Shown here: positions 43,274-54,950 of the stretch, piece after piece
Numbering within the stretch: the stretch's first letter is position 1
Layout: each line of letters starts with the position of its first letter
Origin: Selaginella moellendorffii
Lineage: Eukaryota > Streptophyta > Lycopodiopsida > Selaginellales > Selaginellaceae
Assembly: GCF_000143415.4 (NCBI RefSeq)
Contig: NW_003314291.1
Span: 1,158,517-1,222,516, forward strand
Length of the DNA: 64,000 nt
Reading direction: 5' to 3'
Position numbers and translations under genes: made by a program
The notes under the pieces: generated by a model
What the model saw: only the letters and a program-made list of their open reading frames with translations
The model's database searches: none
Told to the model about the DNA's origin: nothing

Positions 43274-45409
43274 GCTTCGTGATGTGTATCCTTCACTCTC
43301 TTGCTGTGTCATTGCGCGAGAATTTCTTCCTCATTTGTGGCCCCCTGGAGCATAAGATAAGGTTCCAGCAGCAATGCAAATGCGATCGGGAGCAGCGTGC
43401 ATGCCGGCTGTAAGAAATGGTGGTGAATGTTGTGCTCGGCCGACCTTGTTCAACCCGTATGAGCGGATGGCTCGCACTGTTGAAGCGAAAGCGCACTGAC
43501 CATGAATGATCCGAGGATGGAAAATGTGGTAAAACACAAAAGATGATCCTGTGATTGCTCGCAAACAAATCGAGGAATGTTCTTGCAATAGCTGGTCAAT
43601 GTCTACAACTCAGGATCCCAACTAATTTAGCAAGATCACATCTTGGTTTGGAGAACATAGAGAGAGATCCTTGAAAAGAAAACTGTCTAATGTCAATCAA
43701 CAAACCGTCCTAAGGGAAGGGCGATACATAACTGCATATTCATATGCCACTACGTCCCAGTCCCCTATGCTCAAGTCGAAAACAAATAAGGTCGACGTCT
43801 CTGTAGTCGAAAAGACAAAAAGGTTTCTCTCAGCACATAGAACAATGGGAAAACACTCATTCATGTGAGACCATAGCAACGGATTTTTGTGTTACGTCCA
43901 AATTGGTATATGGGTATTCATGTGGCCAATTTTGGTATGGTTTCTTATAGCCCAGATAGTGAATAGTTTTCTATATAGATTATTTTTCACTTTATCCAAA
44001 TAGTTTTATAGAGATGGTTATTCATATAGATTATAGTGTGATCAATTATTTATATTACAACTAATAATCCAATCTGCACTAAAGCTCAATTATTTTGTGC
44101 CCAATTCCCATGATTTTTTATTTGTAAAAGCTATATGGCGAAATATTTCCTTCTTGTTCATAAAGTTACTATAAGCCCATAACAGTATCAAGTTGCAAAG
44201 TCTCCAACTCATGCATGCTTGAAAGTGTTTATTTGCTTATATAAATAAATAAAAAGATTTAACATCACTCTCCAAGAATTACAAGATGGATTTTCCAACT
44301 ATTTAAGTTCTTAGCATATTGTTAACACTCTCTAGCCATTTAATCTATATAGTTTGCACCAATATAACCTTTGCAACATGGGTAAGCCAATTCAAAATTT
44401 CCACTGTGTTTTTAATTGTTTTGTTTTTGTTATAAAGAACATTTAAAAATTAATATAAACCACATTGTTTTGTTATTGTTGGAAAAAAATTCCAGAAATT
44501 GATGTAAAACAACATGTAAAATCATATAGAACTACCAAAACATAATAAAAATTATATAGTTGGATTATTTAGATATTATTTATGTTTACCTTTAAGATAG
44601 AGTATAGCTCCATTTCTCTTGGCTTGTTTGCTGTAGTGGGGCCAGGGGCGGAGCACGGCCACCTCAAGAACATCAGCTTCGTTCCAGATCGATGCCTCGA
44701 GGAGCTCTACTCGCAGACCTTCAGACCTTCGAGCGGAATGCCTCCTCCGTGGGAGCTGCTGCAAGCCGCGGGGCACAGCCCAATCTCTCCGACTTCAACG
44801 TTCTCGTAACGGCCAACGGAGAGCTCGCGGTCTCGAACGAGTGCCGGGATCGCTGGAGCCACTGTTGACCGAAGGAAGAAAACGTGGTCAACGAGACGCT
44901 GACCAGATCAAGTCCCGGCCGCCGCCGCTGGACTTGCGGAGGGGCGATCGAGCTGCGTCGACACCAAAATCACTAGCTTGGTTGGGAGCCTTGCTCCATC
45001 TTCCAGGCTGATCCCGCGAGAGACCATCCAGAGAGCACCACTGGAGCTCTCTCGGGCGAAGTTGAATCCAGCATGGCGGAGGGCTCTCTGGCAGGTCATT
45101 CTCTCGACGAGCTGGGCCGAGGATGCGTCACAGGCTGTCCGGGATGAAGTTGCGAGAGATCAAACAAGCTGGGAGCAGTCGTTTGTTTGGAGAGCACTAT
45201 CCGCGGTTGTATGGTGTGTCATCGCCTCTGCGCATTGACCAGGGCCATCTCCGCTCCTGGAGCTTTTGTTTCTCAAAGATCTTTAAGCAGGTTTGCGAGG
45301 CAGTGGATCTCTCCCAGTGCTCTTCCAAGCTTTTTAGAGCCTCAGAAGCTCTAACGCAAACCATCTGTTCCTGACACCGTCTTTGACAGATATATCCAAG
45401 CGTCTCCTC
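43274..45409. other. Intergenic region, no identified gene
   Basis: 43870-44590 is AT-rich and empty. 44590-45380 is GC-rich and protein-like in several frames (for example NLSDFNVLVTANGELAV and, at about 45165, SSRLFGEHYPRLYG), but each is short and broken. It is probably an old pseudogene that I cannot identify. Confidence 0.5.
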
Positions 45410-46400
45410 TTATCGTCTTTCGTTTTCGGCTCCGGTATCACAAACCAGTTCTGATGGGACTGCCTTCAGCTTGACAAACATTTCGAACTGGATACTGTAC
45501 TCCGAATCCCAATTCTGTGACTCCGCTCTTTCAAAAATGCTCCGGTCCAGCCTTTCAATGGTCCTGCTGATCACCCAAATGTGATCAAACCGTGGTGGAC
45601 GTGGACCTGCTTCCACGCTATGGCTTAGACGAACATAAAGACCATAGAGTAGAGTCGACATGAGCAGCAGAGACGAGAACTTCAAATCACATAGCACGCC
45701 ATCCAGATTCGTATCAACCACCACACCTTCAGACAGCAGAAGTTCCACAGTTTCATCGTGGGGGACTTTGACGTTGCAACCGGCTCTCAATAGCAACAAG
45801 AGCAGCTCCTTTCCACGGGGCTCAAGAGCCTTGCAGGCGGAGATAATAGCATAGTACGTAGCCTTGACGAAAATCTTGAAAATGAATTTGTCCTTGTGCA
45901 GTTGCAGCCACATTTCAAGAGTCTTCGTCGTCTTGTCGATGAACTCTCGGTGCAGCAACTCACAGCATGCGCCTACCAGTCCCTTGTGTCCCGACGTCAA
46001 TTCCAGCATCGACGCAGCTATAGCTTCCCTGTCAACTGAGATGAATGTATCCTTCTCGTACTGCCACAGCAACGACTCTATGTCTGACAGTGTAAAACCG
46101 GTGGAAACCATTCGAACTCGTCCGAAAACGGAGAGTTTTCAGCGCCTGGCGAGGGAAGATAGAAACCGGGAGGAGCCCCTTAGGTTCTCTTTCCACGGGC
46201 AAGTTTCAGCTCCAACAGCAACGAATCTGTGCCAATAGCTAAGACCGAGAGCAGCCGATTCTTGTACCGGTCCTGCTTCAAGTTCCGCAATGTGGCGAGA
46301 AACGATTGCTTAAAATCTTTAGACAGCTTCGAAAAAATGCTCAACTCGTCAACACCAGCCTGTCGTCTTTCCCTTGACCCTTTTTGAACATGCTTATAAA
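45410..46400 (-). pseudogene. ATPase-like protein, C-terminal part (AAA/STAND type)
   Basis: Reading minus from 46400: DELSIFSKLSKDFKQSFLAT, YKNRLLSVLAIGT, then a stop and frame change near 46185, then FTLSDIESLLWQYEKD and LELTSGHKGLVGACCELLH. The last phrase resembles the sensor and winged-helix part that follows the nucleotide-binding core in AAA- or STAND-type ATPases. No P-loop is present in the readable part; upstream sequence to 46560 is further broken. The frame from 46111 is open for 233 codons, but its first Met is internal. The family call rests on pattern memory and is tentative. Confidence 0.45.
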
Positions 46401-46574
46401 CTTACTGGAGCCAAAAGTCATAGTTGGATCCGGCTCAAGGTCCCCACTCGAACGCAGAAACTCCACAACCATGTTCCCTATCAGTAAGCTGTGGATCTAC
46501 AATCTGCCCGTAGATACAGGAGAACTTTGATAGCCAACCTGTCAAACCAGTAGCGTCCTATAACTTAATGCTCT

Positions 46575-47045
46575 CATCGTTTTCTCAAAGTGGTGTTATA
46601 GAAATGGCTGTGAGTTGTTTTAGTGAATGCAGGAAAGGAATCTCGTGTCCTGGGATGTAATGCTTGCTGCGTATGCCCATATCGGGCATCTTGGTCGATG
46701 CTGGAATATCTTCGCGGCACAACCTGAGAGAGACACAGTCTCGTGGGGCACAATTTTAGCTGCGTGATTCCAAAGACGCATTCAAGATTTTTAGCAGCAT
46801 GAATCTGATCGGCACAACAGCTGATGAAGCTTGTTTTGTATCACTTCTCGTGGCCTGTAGCCGTGGAGGCAAGCTCTACGCGGCCAAAACTTACTTGGCT
46901 TCCATGGTGGATTGAAGCCTTTGAAGCAGCACTACTGCTGTGTGATAAACTTGCTGGCCAAAGCTGGGCACCTTGAAAGTGCTGCGAATCTTATCACTGA
47001 GATGCCTTTTGTGCCTTTTGTGCCCTGGAGTGGACGTGCTTGCTC
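46575..47045 (+). pseudogene. PPR protein fragment
   Basis: Readable pieces are RNLVSWDVMLAAYAHIGHL and ERDTVSWGTILAA, then after shifts and stops ASMVD and HYCCVINLLAKAGHLESA with LITEMPF. These are the PLS-repeat and E-region phrases of PPR proteins. At least three lesions are present. It is the third PPR relic in the window. Confidence 0.75.
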
Positions 47046-47359
47046 TCAGGAACTTAGTGTTATTTTAAAATGTCTTTAGAGAGGATGATTTGCCATTGTC
47101 TGCCATCGTCAATTTATAAATTGAGATTTTTGTTTTCTTCTTTGTTTTGCTGAAATAATTCAGAAGCCATGTTTACTGCTGCTAAGAAACAAGTTCGTTC
47201 CACAATTCTTCAAGCTAGAAGTAGGACAAAAGCAAGCTCCCCTTCTTCTTATAGATGGCATTGTTCTAGAATTCCTTCTTGGCCACTAAGCTAAGAGGGA
47301 GAGGATGATTCACCACATTTCTTTAGAAGTAGGAGCTAAACCAAGTTCCCCTTCTTCTA
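47046..47359. other. Spacer with a short direct repeat
   Basis: AGAAGTAGGA-N-AAA-N-CAAG(C/T)TCCCC occurs at about 47216 and 47322, with GAGAGGATGATT also repeated. No gene. Confidence 0.45.
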
Positions 47360-48000
47360 GCTAAGATGCTAGCTCCACACAGTAATTCTAGTGTAGATCC
47401 ATGGACCTCTTCCACTGGATGCTGCTTGAAGGGCTTTATCTCACTCTCGGGATTGTTCTCAATGTTTGTGCCCGGATTGAAGCTCTGGAGTGATCCACCA
47501 AAGCTTGATGCAAAGTGGGATGACCACCCTGAACTACGCTGTTGGGAGCCCCGGCAACGTCATGTCCCTGTTCTTAAAGTTTCGAGCATCCTACGGTCTC
47601 GACCAATGCAGAAGAGCTAGGATGATTAGATGAAGATTCACAAAAACAGAAGATTGCTGCAAAAGCAAAAGCAATCTAGGGTTCTTACACTCTTAATTAC
47701 ATACTTTTAGCTTTTTTAATATCATAAACGTTCCTACTATGTTGGCAATAACAGGAAGAAGAGTCAATGATCCCAATCCAGTTATGATGCTTGGTGGTGG
47801 TGGTGAGGATGGTGGCAATGGTGGCAATCATGTCTCCTCACCTAACATGAACTCCTCAACCATTGATGGCTCCTCATCCATGGAACCCATGGATGACGAT
47901 CATGGACACATCTCCTCACCCATAGACTCCCGGACCAGTGAGACCAACTCTGCCATGAACTCACGTTTCATGTTTGTGTTTAACATGTATATTATTATTT
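47360..48000 (-). pseudogene. Proline-rich/membrane family, copy 1 (degenerate)
   Basis: The minus strand around 47740-47965 reads phrases of the same protein as at 51501: LVSLVRESMGEEM, SMDEEPSMVEEFMLGEE, PPLPPSSPP and SIITGLGS, then the hydrophobic end. The N-terminal coiled coil is gone. The 3' flank from 47470 to 47740 (TTAAAGTTTCGAGCATCC, GAAGATTCACAAAAACAGAAG, CTTACACTC-TAATTACATACTTTTA) is shared with copy 2 as well, so the duplicated unit is longer than the protein. Confidence 0.65.
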
Positions 48001-48720
48001 TTTGTAACTCTTTTCTTAGTTTTACTTGGGGTCTGGGTAGTAGTATTAGTGTTTTTAATATTTTTGAGTTTAAGGGTATATATAATTTTTTATTTCTAGA
48101 TTAGACTTTAGTTTTCCAATAGTGCTATTTTTTTTATTGAGCAATCCTTTCTGAGTAATATATTAATGTTCTTAAAATCTTAGTTATATATTTATTCATA
48201 TTCCAAGTAAACACATAATAATTAAATAATGCTTCCCTAAATTAATAATATTTAATCTTAGTAATTCTTCTTTACTTTTATATGAGTCTGGGTAGTAATA
48301 AATATTAGCTTTTTTTACCATTTCAGGATTCTAAATTTGTTTGATCCCAAAGTAAAAATATACTTTACATATAACATCTAATTAAGAAAATTATTTTTTA
48401 GTAATTCTTCATTTAATTTTTTTTGGGAGTGTATTTTTAATCTAATAACTATGAAAAAGTATTCTTAGCAATTTTTGTTTTACTTTACTCTGGGTTGGGT
48501 ATTAAGTTTCATAAAATTTTAATATTCTAAATATATTCATATTCCCAAGTGGTGCTTTGTATATATTATCTTTATTACTAATATTTACTTACTAATTCTT
48601 CTTTTCTCACTTTGGGAATATATTAGTATGTTAAATATATAGTCTATATTATATAATATTGTGTGTGTATATAGAGATATCAAAAGGAAAAATGCATATA
48701 AAATTATTGATTTTTGTACT
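48001..48720. repeat. AT-rich diverged repeat, copy A
   Basis: The phrases AGT(A)ATTCTTCTTTACTTT, GTCTGGGTAGTA-ATA, TATTCATATTCCAAGTAAA and ACATAATAATTAAATAATG recur here and in the same order at 50250-50720. Within this block TTTAC-TTTGGG-CTGGGTA-TA itself recurs about every 120 to 250 bp. Confidence 0.5.
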
Positions 48721-50249
48721 CATACAGCATTTGTTGGGCAATATGTCACATACAAAGTGTTAACTAGCATTAACACTCAACCTTTTGCAATGGAGACCCT
48801 TTGAAATTGAGAGAGTAAATTCTAAGGTTTAGTGGAGAGTGTTTGCTATGACAGCAGGCCTAACTTTTGGTGCCTTCAAGTTATGATTCAAGTTTATATG
48901 TGAATCTCTTCCCCTCAATTTAGGGTTTTGTGAGCTATGGCACATCCTCTTGCTAATCCCTAGCATTGGCACTTCACATTCATCCCAAATGCACAAATTC
49001 TTGTACAGCACCCTTCTTTTCTCATTGTGGCTACTGGTTTGCTACCTGTTTTGGGAATTGAGATGAGCTACAACACCACTGGAGCTACTGTTGTAAGTTG
49101 ATTTTCTTGCAATGAGATTACATTTTCTCAAATTTCTTATTATGTCACTAATGATGGAAAGATTTTGGGAGAGTCATTGAGATTGCAAGTACTCTTTTTT
49201 TTCTCTTCTTCATTTTTATTCTTTTTTGTTTTGTTTCTTTGGATTCAAGGCAAAGTTGCTTCAACAGTATGATAGTGTGATGCCTCTAGCAACATGTCTA
49301 AACCACAAGCTTGCAGCAGTAGCTGTGGCAATTGGTCCTTGGCTTGAGTTCATGCTTGGATGGTGACATTCTTTGTGATTTTTCCATTGGGAGGATTATG
49401 TTGGGCAGCACATTGAAGAATTGATTGGCATGTAATTTCTCAGCCACTAGCATCAGAGAAGCAACTTACATGCTTCTCATTGTGGCAGATTCCCATGGTC
49501 ACCAGGATGGTAAGTTTTTTACTTTCTTTACCAAGTGAATTCATAGGTGCAGAGATTGGGACATTGGGTGTTGAGTGCTAGCCAAACTCTAACAATAGGT
49601 TCTGTCTCTTGCTATGGTGATGAAAGTGTGGTATCAAAATATTTTAGGTTATCCAAATGGTAATGCATAGTGCTCTTGCTAATCTAACCAATGACAAGTT
49701 GTACCTATGATAAATTATCAAAATCCAAAACTGCTAGAGATTTGAATTCTGTTTAACAGGTTACCCTAATAGAGTGAATATTTATTTTTAAGTGAACAGC
49801 TTTATTTTTAATTATTTACTAATAAATTAATCAAATTTATAAAATTATTATATTTTATAAATTATTATAATCTTTGAATATTTTAGGTCATAATTAAATT
49901 TTATAATTTAATTTAGCAGAAATATAATAAGAAAACTGTATTCTAGAATAATCTTATTTCATAAGAATAAACTAGAATATATTAGATGGTAAATGTGGGT
50001 TGACTTAATTTTATGAATGTGTAGGATCATGATCAAAGCTTCAAGTGTTAATATAAGAAAATTAAACAATTTCAACAATAGAAGTACATATTATATATTT
50101 ATATGTAGCCTTAGCTATTAACAATCTAACTCATTATCAAAAAAAACTAAAACAATGTATGCAGTATTTGATTAAGCAGTAGTATTTTAAATTCTTTTTC
50201 CTATTATAAGTATAGTTTATTAGTAATAATACTATGGAATTACAGTTTC
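48721..50249. other. Gene-like but unidentified stretch, then AT-rich spacer
   Basis: 49000-49500 has short protein-like pieces separated by intron-like T-rich tracts ending in AAG (for example NDGKILGESLRLQ at about 49152 and LLQQYDSVMPLATCLNHKLAA at about 49257). I recognise no family. From 49680 on it is AT-rich and empty. Confidence 0.4.
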
Positions 50250-50720
50250 TATAGCATATATATTTACAAAAACATTTGTTAGTAATTATTTTCATGACTG
50301 GATCTGGGTAGTAATATATTAATGTAAACTTATTGTTTTATATTCTAAGTAAAAACCATAATTAAGTAATGTCTTGCTAATAAAAATGAAATATACTTAT
50401 TCTTAGTAATTATTCTCTTCTGTTTGATAAAATCTTTATATACGCTTATCTCAACTAAAAATATAATTTACATATAACATATTATTAATAATAGAAATTT
50501 CATTTTTACTTTTTTTAGGCCGGGTATTTTTCCAAATATATTCATATTTCAAAATAATATTTTGTACCTATTATTTTTATTACTGGATATTTAATCTTAC
50601 TTATGTCTAGGAATATATTTTGTTCTAAATATTTATATTATCAAGTTTACAAAAATTGATTTTTGTATTCACCTAATTCTTCTTTCAAAGTGAAATACAC
50701 TATTTACTATTCCAATTTAG
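50250..50720. repeat. AT-rich diverged repeat, copy B
   Basis: Shares order and wording with 48001-48720: GGATCTGGGTAGTAATATATTAATG, TATTCTAAGTAAAAACCATAATTAAGTAATG, AATTTACATATAACAT and a TTTTACTTTTTTTAGGCCGGGTA variant. Confidence 0.5.
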
Positions 50721-50780
50721 TTTTTAATGTAAAAAAAGTATTTTGTTAACTGGGCAGCATATGCTAAGGCATTATATTTG

Positions 50781-51110
50781 TCATTTTCTTTCCTGGAAAA
50801 GTAGAATGGCAACAAATCCCCTGTAACCTCCACTCATTCCCTTTGAGAGAGAATGTTTGGAGCATGCTAAGCCCAGTGCCTGAACACAACATCTCTTACA
50901 CCACAACAAGATAGCAGAAAAGTAGCTTGGCTTGTCATCTCTCCCTCTCCACATTAATTCTTTGTTATCAGGCAATATAATAAAATGTGGAGTTTCCTCA
51001 TTCCAATAATCCTTGTCATAGCCATCCAAAAATTCATTAGCACCAACAAGAGAGTTTTGAATTTGGGGAACAGCCCTTAGTTGATTGATTGAGCTGCAAA
51101 ATGTGATCAC
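50781..51110 (-). other. Unidentified 109-codon frame, family of two
   Basis: The frame contains TPHFIILPDNKELMWRGRDD and ends in a Cys-rich tail. A diverged relative lies at about 57440-57590 (minus), reading TPHFGALPKNKELMW with later stops. The shared wording suggests both derive from one coding sequence, perhaps the exon of a larger duplicated gene. I do not recognise the domain and there is no signal peptide. Confidence 0.35.
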
Positions 51111-51500
51111 ACAGAAGGGCTCATTTTTTGGGTTAGAGCATATTCATGCTTATCTTCCAAAATAACATTTTGGAGCTGTGGCATGGACAAATATGCCCAA
51201 GCCGGGCATCAGGGGCCATGCTTCTTTTGTTCAAGGCTGAGGCCAAGGGAGGTGACCATCATCAAGGCACTCACAGTGTGTTCCGCCATCTCAGGGTGAG
51301 CATGGTGGAAGCTTGTTCGATACCACGGAGGGTACCAGCACTGCAAGGCACTCTCGACACTTGAAGCTCTTGAGCGATCCACCAAAAAGTGGTGTGAGCC
51401 CCGGCAGCGTCATGTTGTTCTTAAAGTTTCGAGCATCCATGAGAGCTTACAGTCTCGATAAGCCAGGTGAAGATTCACAAAAACAGAAGTTCTTACACTC

Positions 51501-52121
51501 CTAATTACATACTTTTAATATCATAAACGCTCCTATAAATGTTCCTACTATGTGGGCAATAACACGAAGAAGAGTTGATGATCCCAATCCAGTTATGATG
51601 CTGGTGATGATAGGAAGAAGACTCGATGATCCCAATTCAACTATGATGCTGATGATAACATGAAGAAGAGTCGATGATCCCAATCCAATTATAATGCTGG
51701 TGATGGTGCTGGTGGTGGTCCTAGTCCCTGTGCTATTCTTTGTCCCCTGTGGTGGTGATGGTGGTGGTGGTGGTGGTTGTGGTGAGGACGGTGGTAGTGG
51801 TGGCAATTGTGTCTTCTCACCCAACATGCTCTCTTCAACCATGGATGGCTCCTCATCCATGGAACCCAACGATCGTGGACACATCTCCTCATGCATAGAC
51901 TCCCGGACCAGCGAGACCAACTCCGCCATAAACTCCCGGACCAGCTGCAGTGGCGTCGACAGCAGCGGAGGCGGCAGCGGCAGAGGCAGAGGAGGAGGCG
52001 GCAGCTGCAGTGGCGGCATCGGCGGCAATTGCTTCAATAGCTCTTGGAGTTGTTGTTCCACCACTGCCAATCGCTGTTCAAGGAGCGCCACTCGGTGGTA
52101 AGGCACCATAGATTGATCCAC
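51501..52121 (-). CDS. Proline-rich protein with N-terminal coiled coil and hydrophobic tail, copy 2
   Basis: 206 residues, start at 52121 (MDQSMVPYHRVALLEQ). Residues 8-33 form a heptad helix (ALLEQRLAVVEQQLQELLKQ). Then a Pro/Leu/Met-rich block (PPLQLPPPPLPLPLPP) follows, an acidic helix (REFMAELVSLVRESMHEEM and SMDEEPSMVEESML), a second Pro/Ser block, a short basic Thr/Lys stretch and a C-terminal region of hydrophobic repeats SIIIGLGSSTLLHVI, ITGLGSSTLLRVI ending with VGTFIGAFMILK. The layout suggests a tail-anchored membrane protein facing the cytosol with a self-associating head. Two relatives lie at 47360 (broken) and 55320 (broken, opposite strand). No known family comes to mind. This copy alone has an uninterrupted frame, so it may be a gene, though low-complexity sequence can stay open by chance. 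Confidence 0.5.
   Translation of the reverse strand: MDQSMVPYHRVALLEQRLAVVEQQLQELLKQLPPMPPLQLPPPPLPLPLPPPLLSTPLQLVREFMAELVSLVRESMHEEMCPRSLGSMDEEPSMVEESMLGEKTQLPPLPPSSPQPPPPPPSPPQGTKNSTGTRTTTSTITSIIIGLGSSTLLHVIISIIVELGSSSLLPIITSIITGLGSSTLLRVIAHIVGTFIGAFMILKVCN
51566..51709. repeat. Three tandem 48-bp units encoding 16-residue hydrophobic repeats
   Basis: Each unit begins GAAGAAGA(G/C)T(T/C)GATGATCCC and contains CAAT(C/T)CA(G/A)(T/C)TATGATGCTG. 48 is a multiple of 3, so the repeats keep the frame of the minus-strand protein. Confidence 0.75.
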
Positions 52122-52329
52122 CCAAACCCTTCCCGAAAGCCCTAAAATAATAGTATTTTATCTTGATGCAATCCTTTTTGGTGGCACCAAAAAGGATACA
52201 CATACATTTGCTGGTCCATCAAACCGTGAAAAGCGGCAATCTCGAAGGACTGTCAACTGGCTGAGCGCGTCAAAGGTGGCGGGCTTTCATCCCGCCGGCC
52301 CAGGACGGTCCCAGAAGTATACAACTCCG

Positions 52330-52680
52330 AGGGTGGCGGGGCTTGGATGAGTGTCGCCGAGACGCTCGAGGGGTGGGCTCGGACGTGACGTGCCCGGCTC
52401 GGGGGATACCAGTTGGGATCATCGCGGTGGAGATGCAGACGGCCATGCAAGTGATCCCCACTGACCCTGGACAGCTCGACTCGCAGGTGGCCGCACTTCA
52501 TCCGGCTTCTCGGGTGGCCAAAGAGATTTCTTCAAGGGAGTTTTACAAGCCTGATCCACCATCATCGAGCACCTCCGCACCTATCAGCGTCTTGTGCCCC
52601 GGAATGGCGAGCTTCGAGGCGGCGCCTGGGTCCTTATCTCAGCTACTCCCCCGGCCTTGAGCAGCCCGGCTCTAGCCGTG
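52330..52680 (+). pseudogene. Acetyl-CoA carboxylase, carboxyltransferase fragment
   Basis: Forward frames read AETLEGWART, then after a stop and shift GIPVGIIAVEMQTAMQVIPT and DPGQLDSQ, and near 52565 STIIEHLRTYQ with, after a missing piece, NGELRGGAWV. These match the biotin-carboxyl acceptor side of multidomain eukaryotic acetyl-CoA carboxylase (GGIPVGVIAVET, PADPGQLDSHE, STIVENLRTYQ, GELRGGAWVV). The stretch between them that normally holds QAGQVWFPDSATK and NWRGFSGG is deleted or scrambled. It is a non-functional piece of a very large gene; no other part of it is seen nearby. Confidence 0.75.
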
Positions 52681-52929
52681 CTGTTGACGTACATCTCAAC
52701 TTTGTCTACCGTTTAGCTCTGATCTCCTCTTCGTCTTGCTCGTGTTAGGGATCCTGCCGCCAGGCAAGCACTCAAGGAGCAAATTAAAGCAGCACTACTG
52801 TAAAGCTCACTCCTGTTGTTATTCCTTTTCCAAGGCACGGAGGAGCTCCGTTCTCTCAGCAACGATCCCACCTCCGTTCTGATCACCTACGTAAAATTGT
52901 TTGGTTCACATTCAAATAAAAGAAAAAAT

Positions 52930-54950
52930 AACTTCACCTCAGTTCTCAAGCCTGAGCAGCGCGTCCGTTATTACACAAGTCCAAGCTTTGTTAGTTGGGG
53001 CCGAGCACAGGTAATGGAGAAGGTAGTCATTTTGGAGGCGGTTGTTGCTGCAAGATAGGGACTTGATAGCGGACATGAGCTCCCTGTTCCTCGACTGGAT
53101 TGTTCTGCCAATGCAAAGCTCCTGTAGCAAAGCCAACTTAGTACATGTTTCCTTTTAACTGGACACATACCAGTAAGAACTCCAAATGAGGTGTCTTCTC
53201 CAGGTACTGCGCAAGTGCATCTCCAAGGTACGAAAGTGAAACGTTGCAGACAACACCACTGATCGCAACGGCCTCCACGCATTTCTGAATCAGCAGCGGC
53301 TCGTTCAACCGGAGTGCCAGCATCAGTGCTCATGAATAACACTTGCTTTCCAGCGCATCATTGATTGCCTACACAAAAGCCACAAAACGCTTCACATCCA
53401 GTGCGCTCATAAACACACCTCCGGTGTGACATCCACATTGAGATCGGTGGGATCAAAAACAAGGTTGTCCATTGAGTAGGCTTTCCGTTGTTGCCGCTGC
53501 TGCCAGTTGGAGATATCCTGACGCACTTGGTGCATATAACTGGCCTCGCAGCGCCAACTTGCCTCTAACTTGATCATCGCCACTGGCCTGTAATAGTCAT
53601 CGATCAGAACTATAGGACCTGCTGCAGTCATTCTCTTCGAGTTTAGAAAGTCCAGAACACCATCCAACGAATAGTTGTGAGATATCTGAAGCCTTCGTAG
53701 CAAACCCTGCACAGACGATATCTCGCAAGCATGAAAGTCAAGCGAGCTTGTGCGTGATAAATACCTGGTCTGCTGCATCGTACATGCAAATGTACTTGCT
53801 GGTTCCTCCAGCAAGCAGTAGGCTGCCGTCGGCTGAGTAAGACATGGTCGTAAGCATTTGCCCGAGCTCGAGTTAGCGGCCGTTCTTCTATCGCTCATCA
53901 ATCTCCCTCCTGCAACGTCACGCCTGCCTTCTATCGTGCCCATTAGCACTCCGTCAATCGGGTCCCAGAAGTGGATCTGACCATCAAGTGTTGAGCAGCC
54001 CAGTTTCTTTCCGTCCGGGCGGTAAACCACGGTGAGCACGTCATGCGTATGGGTGAAGGTTTCAATCCCGCCCTTACCTTCAAACACATCCACAGGCGCA
54101 CGGTTTTGTCCCGTGACGAGGAAGCCAAGAACTCCTGTCAAGACGTGTTAGAAAGTGGAAAGGATTGTCGTGTAGGAGTACGGACGCCTGTAGGAGAAGA
54201 GGCCAAACCATGAACCGGTCCCTCGTGACCACTGAGGACGCGCTGCTCTCATGGACCAAACGTATATCTAGCAAGAGCAGTAAAGCTTGAAATGAATCGA
54301 GAAAAGGAAAGCGAGTAGAAAGCGACAAGATACCTGGAATGCGTGTTCCAGCACAGATGATCTCTCCACTTCGGTCTGCAGCCAATGACACAAACTGGGC
54401 GTGGTGAGGGTTCGATAGCGCATCAGATCCCATGCACGTACAGTACCATCGAGAACAGCATTACTTCCGGCCAAGAACAACACTGCAGTCACTGCATTTG
54501 TGTGCTCATGCTGACGAAACAGGATTCAGACGCAGCATTCCACAACTGCAACACACGAGAAAGGCATAAGCGATGGCGCAAGAAGAGAGTGATCACAGCC
54601 AGACCTTTACTTTGTTGTCATCGGTGCCGGTGGCAATCAGCTACGAATATGGTGAATATGCAACACAGTTGACGTCGAAGTAGTTTTCCGCTCCTGCTGA
54701 ATACTGCGGTATGCATGCACGTAAAGTTGGGGACTTGGGAGATGCCAAACACTCCAGACGAGAACCCGGCAACCAGGATGTTGAGTCGCATGACGAGATC
54801 CTTCCAGTGGAACAAGTGCTTCTTCACGAGCTCCCACTGCCCTTTATCCGGACATAGCTCCGTTTGCTGGCCATCGGATTCTTCCTTATTGGTAAGTGTG
54901 TGAAACCGAGGAGTCAAGTGATCCAAGCAAATACCTTGCGAAGCTACGTC
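52930..54950 (-). pseudogene. PWP2/UTP1 (U3 snoRNP WD40 protein) pseudogene
   Basis: On the minus strand, in protein order: GFSSGVFGISQVPNF, NCVAYSP then LIATGTDDNKVKVW, LDGTVRAWDLMRYRTL, QFVSLAADRSGEIICAGT, VFEGKGGIETFTHTHDVLTV, LDGQIHFWDPIDGVLMGTI and EGRRDVAGGRLMSDRR, DGSLLLAGGTSKYICMYDAA, LQISHNYSLDGVLDFLNSK, FDPTDLNVDVTPE, LRLNEPLLIQKC and DYLLHYLCSA. This is the order of PWP2, a WD40 protein of the small-subunit processome. Introns are kept (for example after DAADQ). A one-base loss after SSSGKC shifts the frame, and several blades (before DVNC, after ICAGT) are missing or changed. The first WD blades are absent. Not functional. Confidence 0.8.

Noticed and set aside
45000-45380. Protein-like phrases as a gene
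   Set aside because: Short pieces in different frames with stops and no recognised family.
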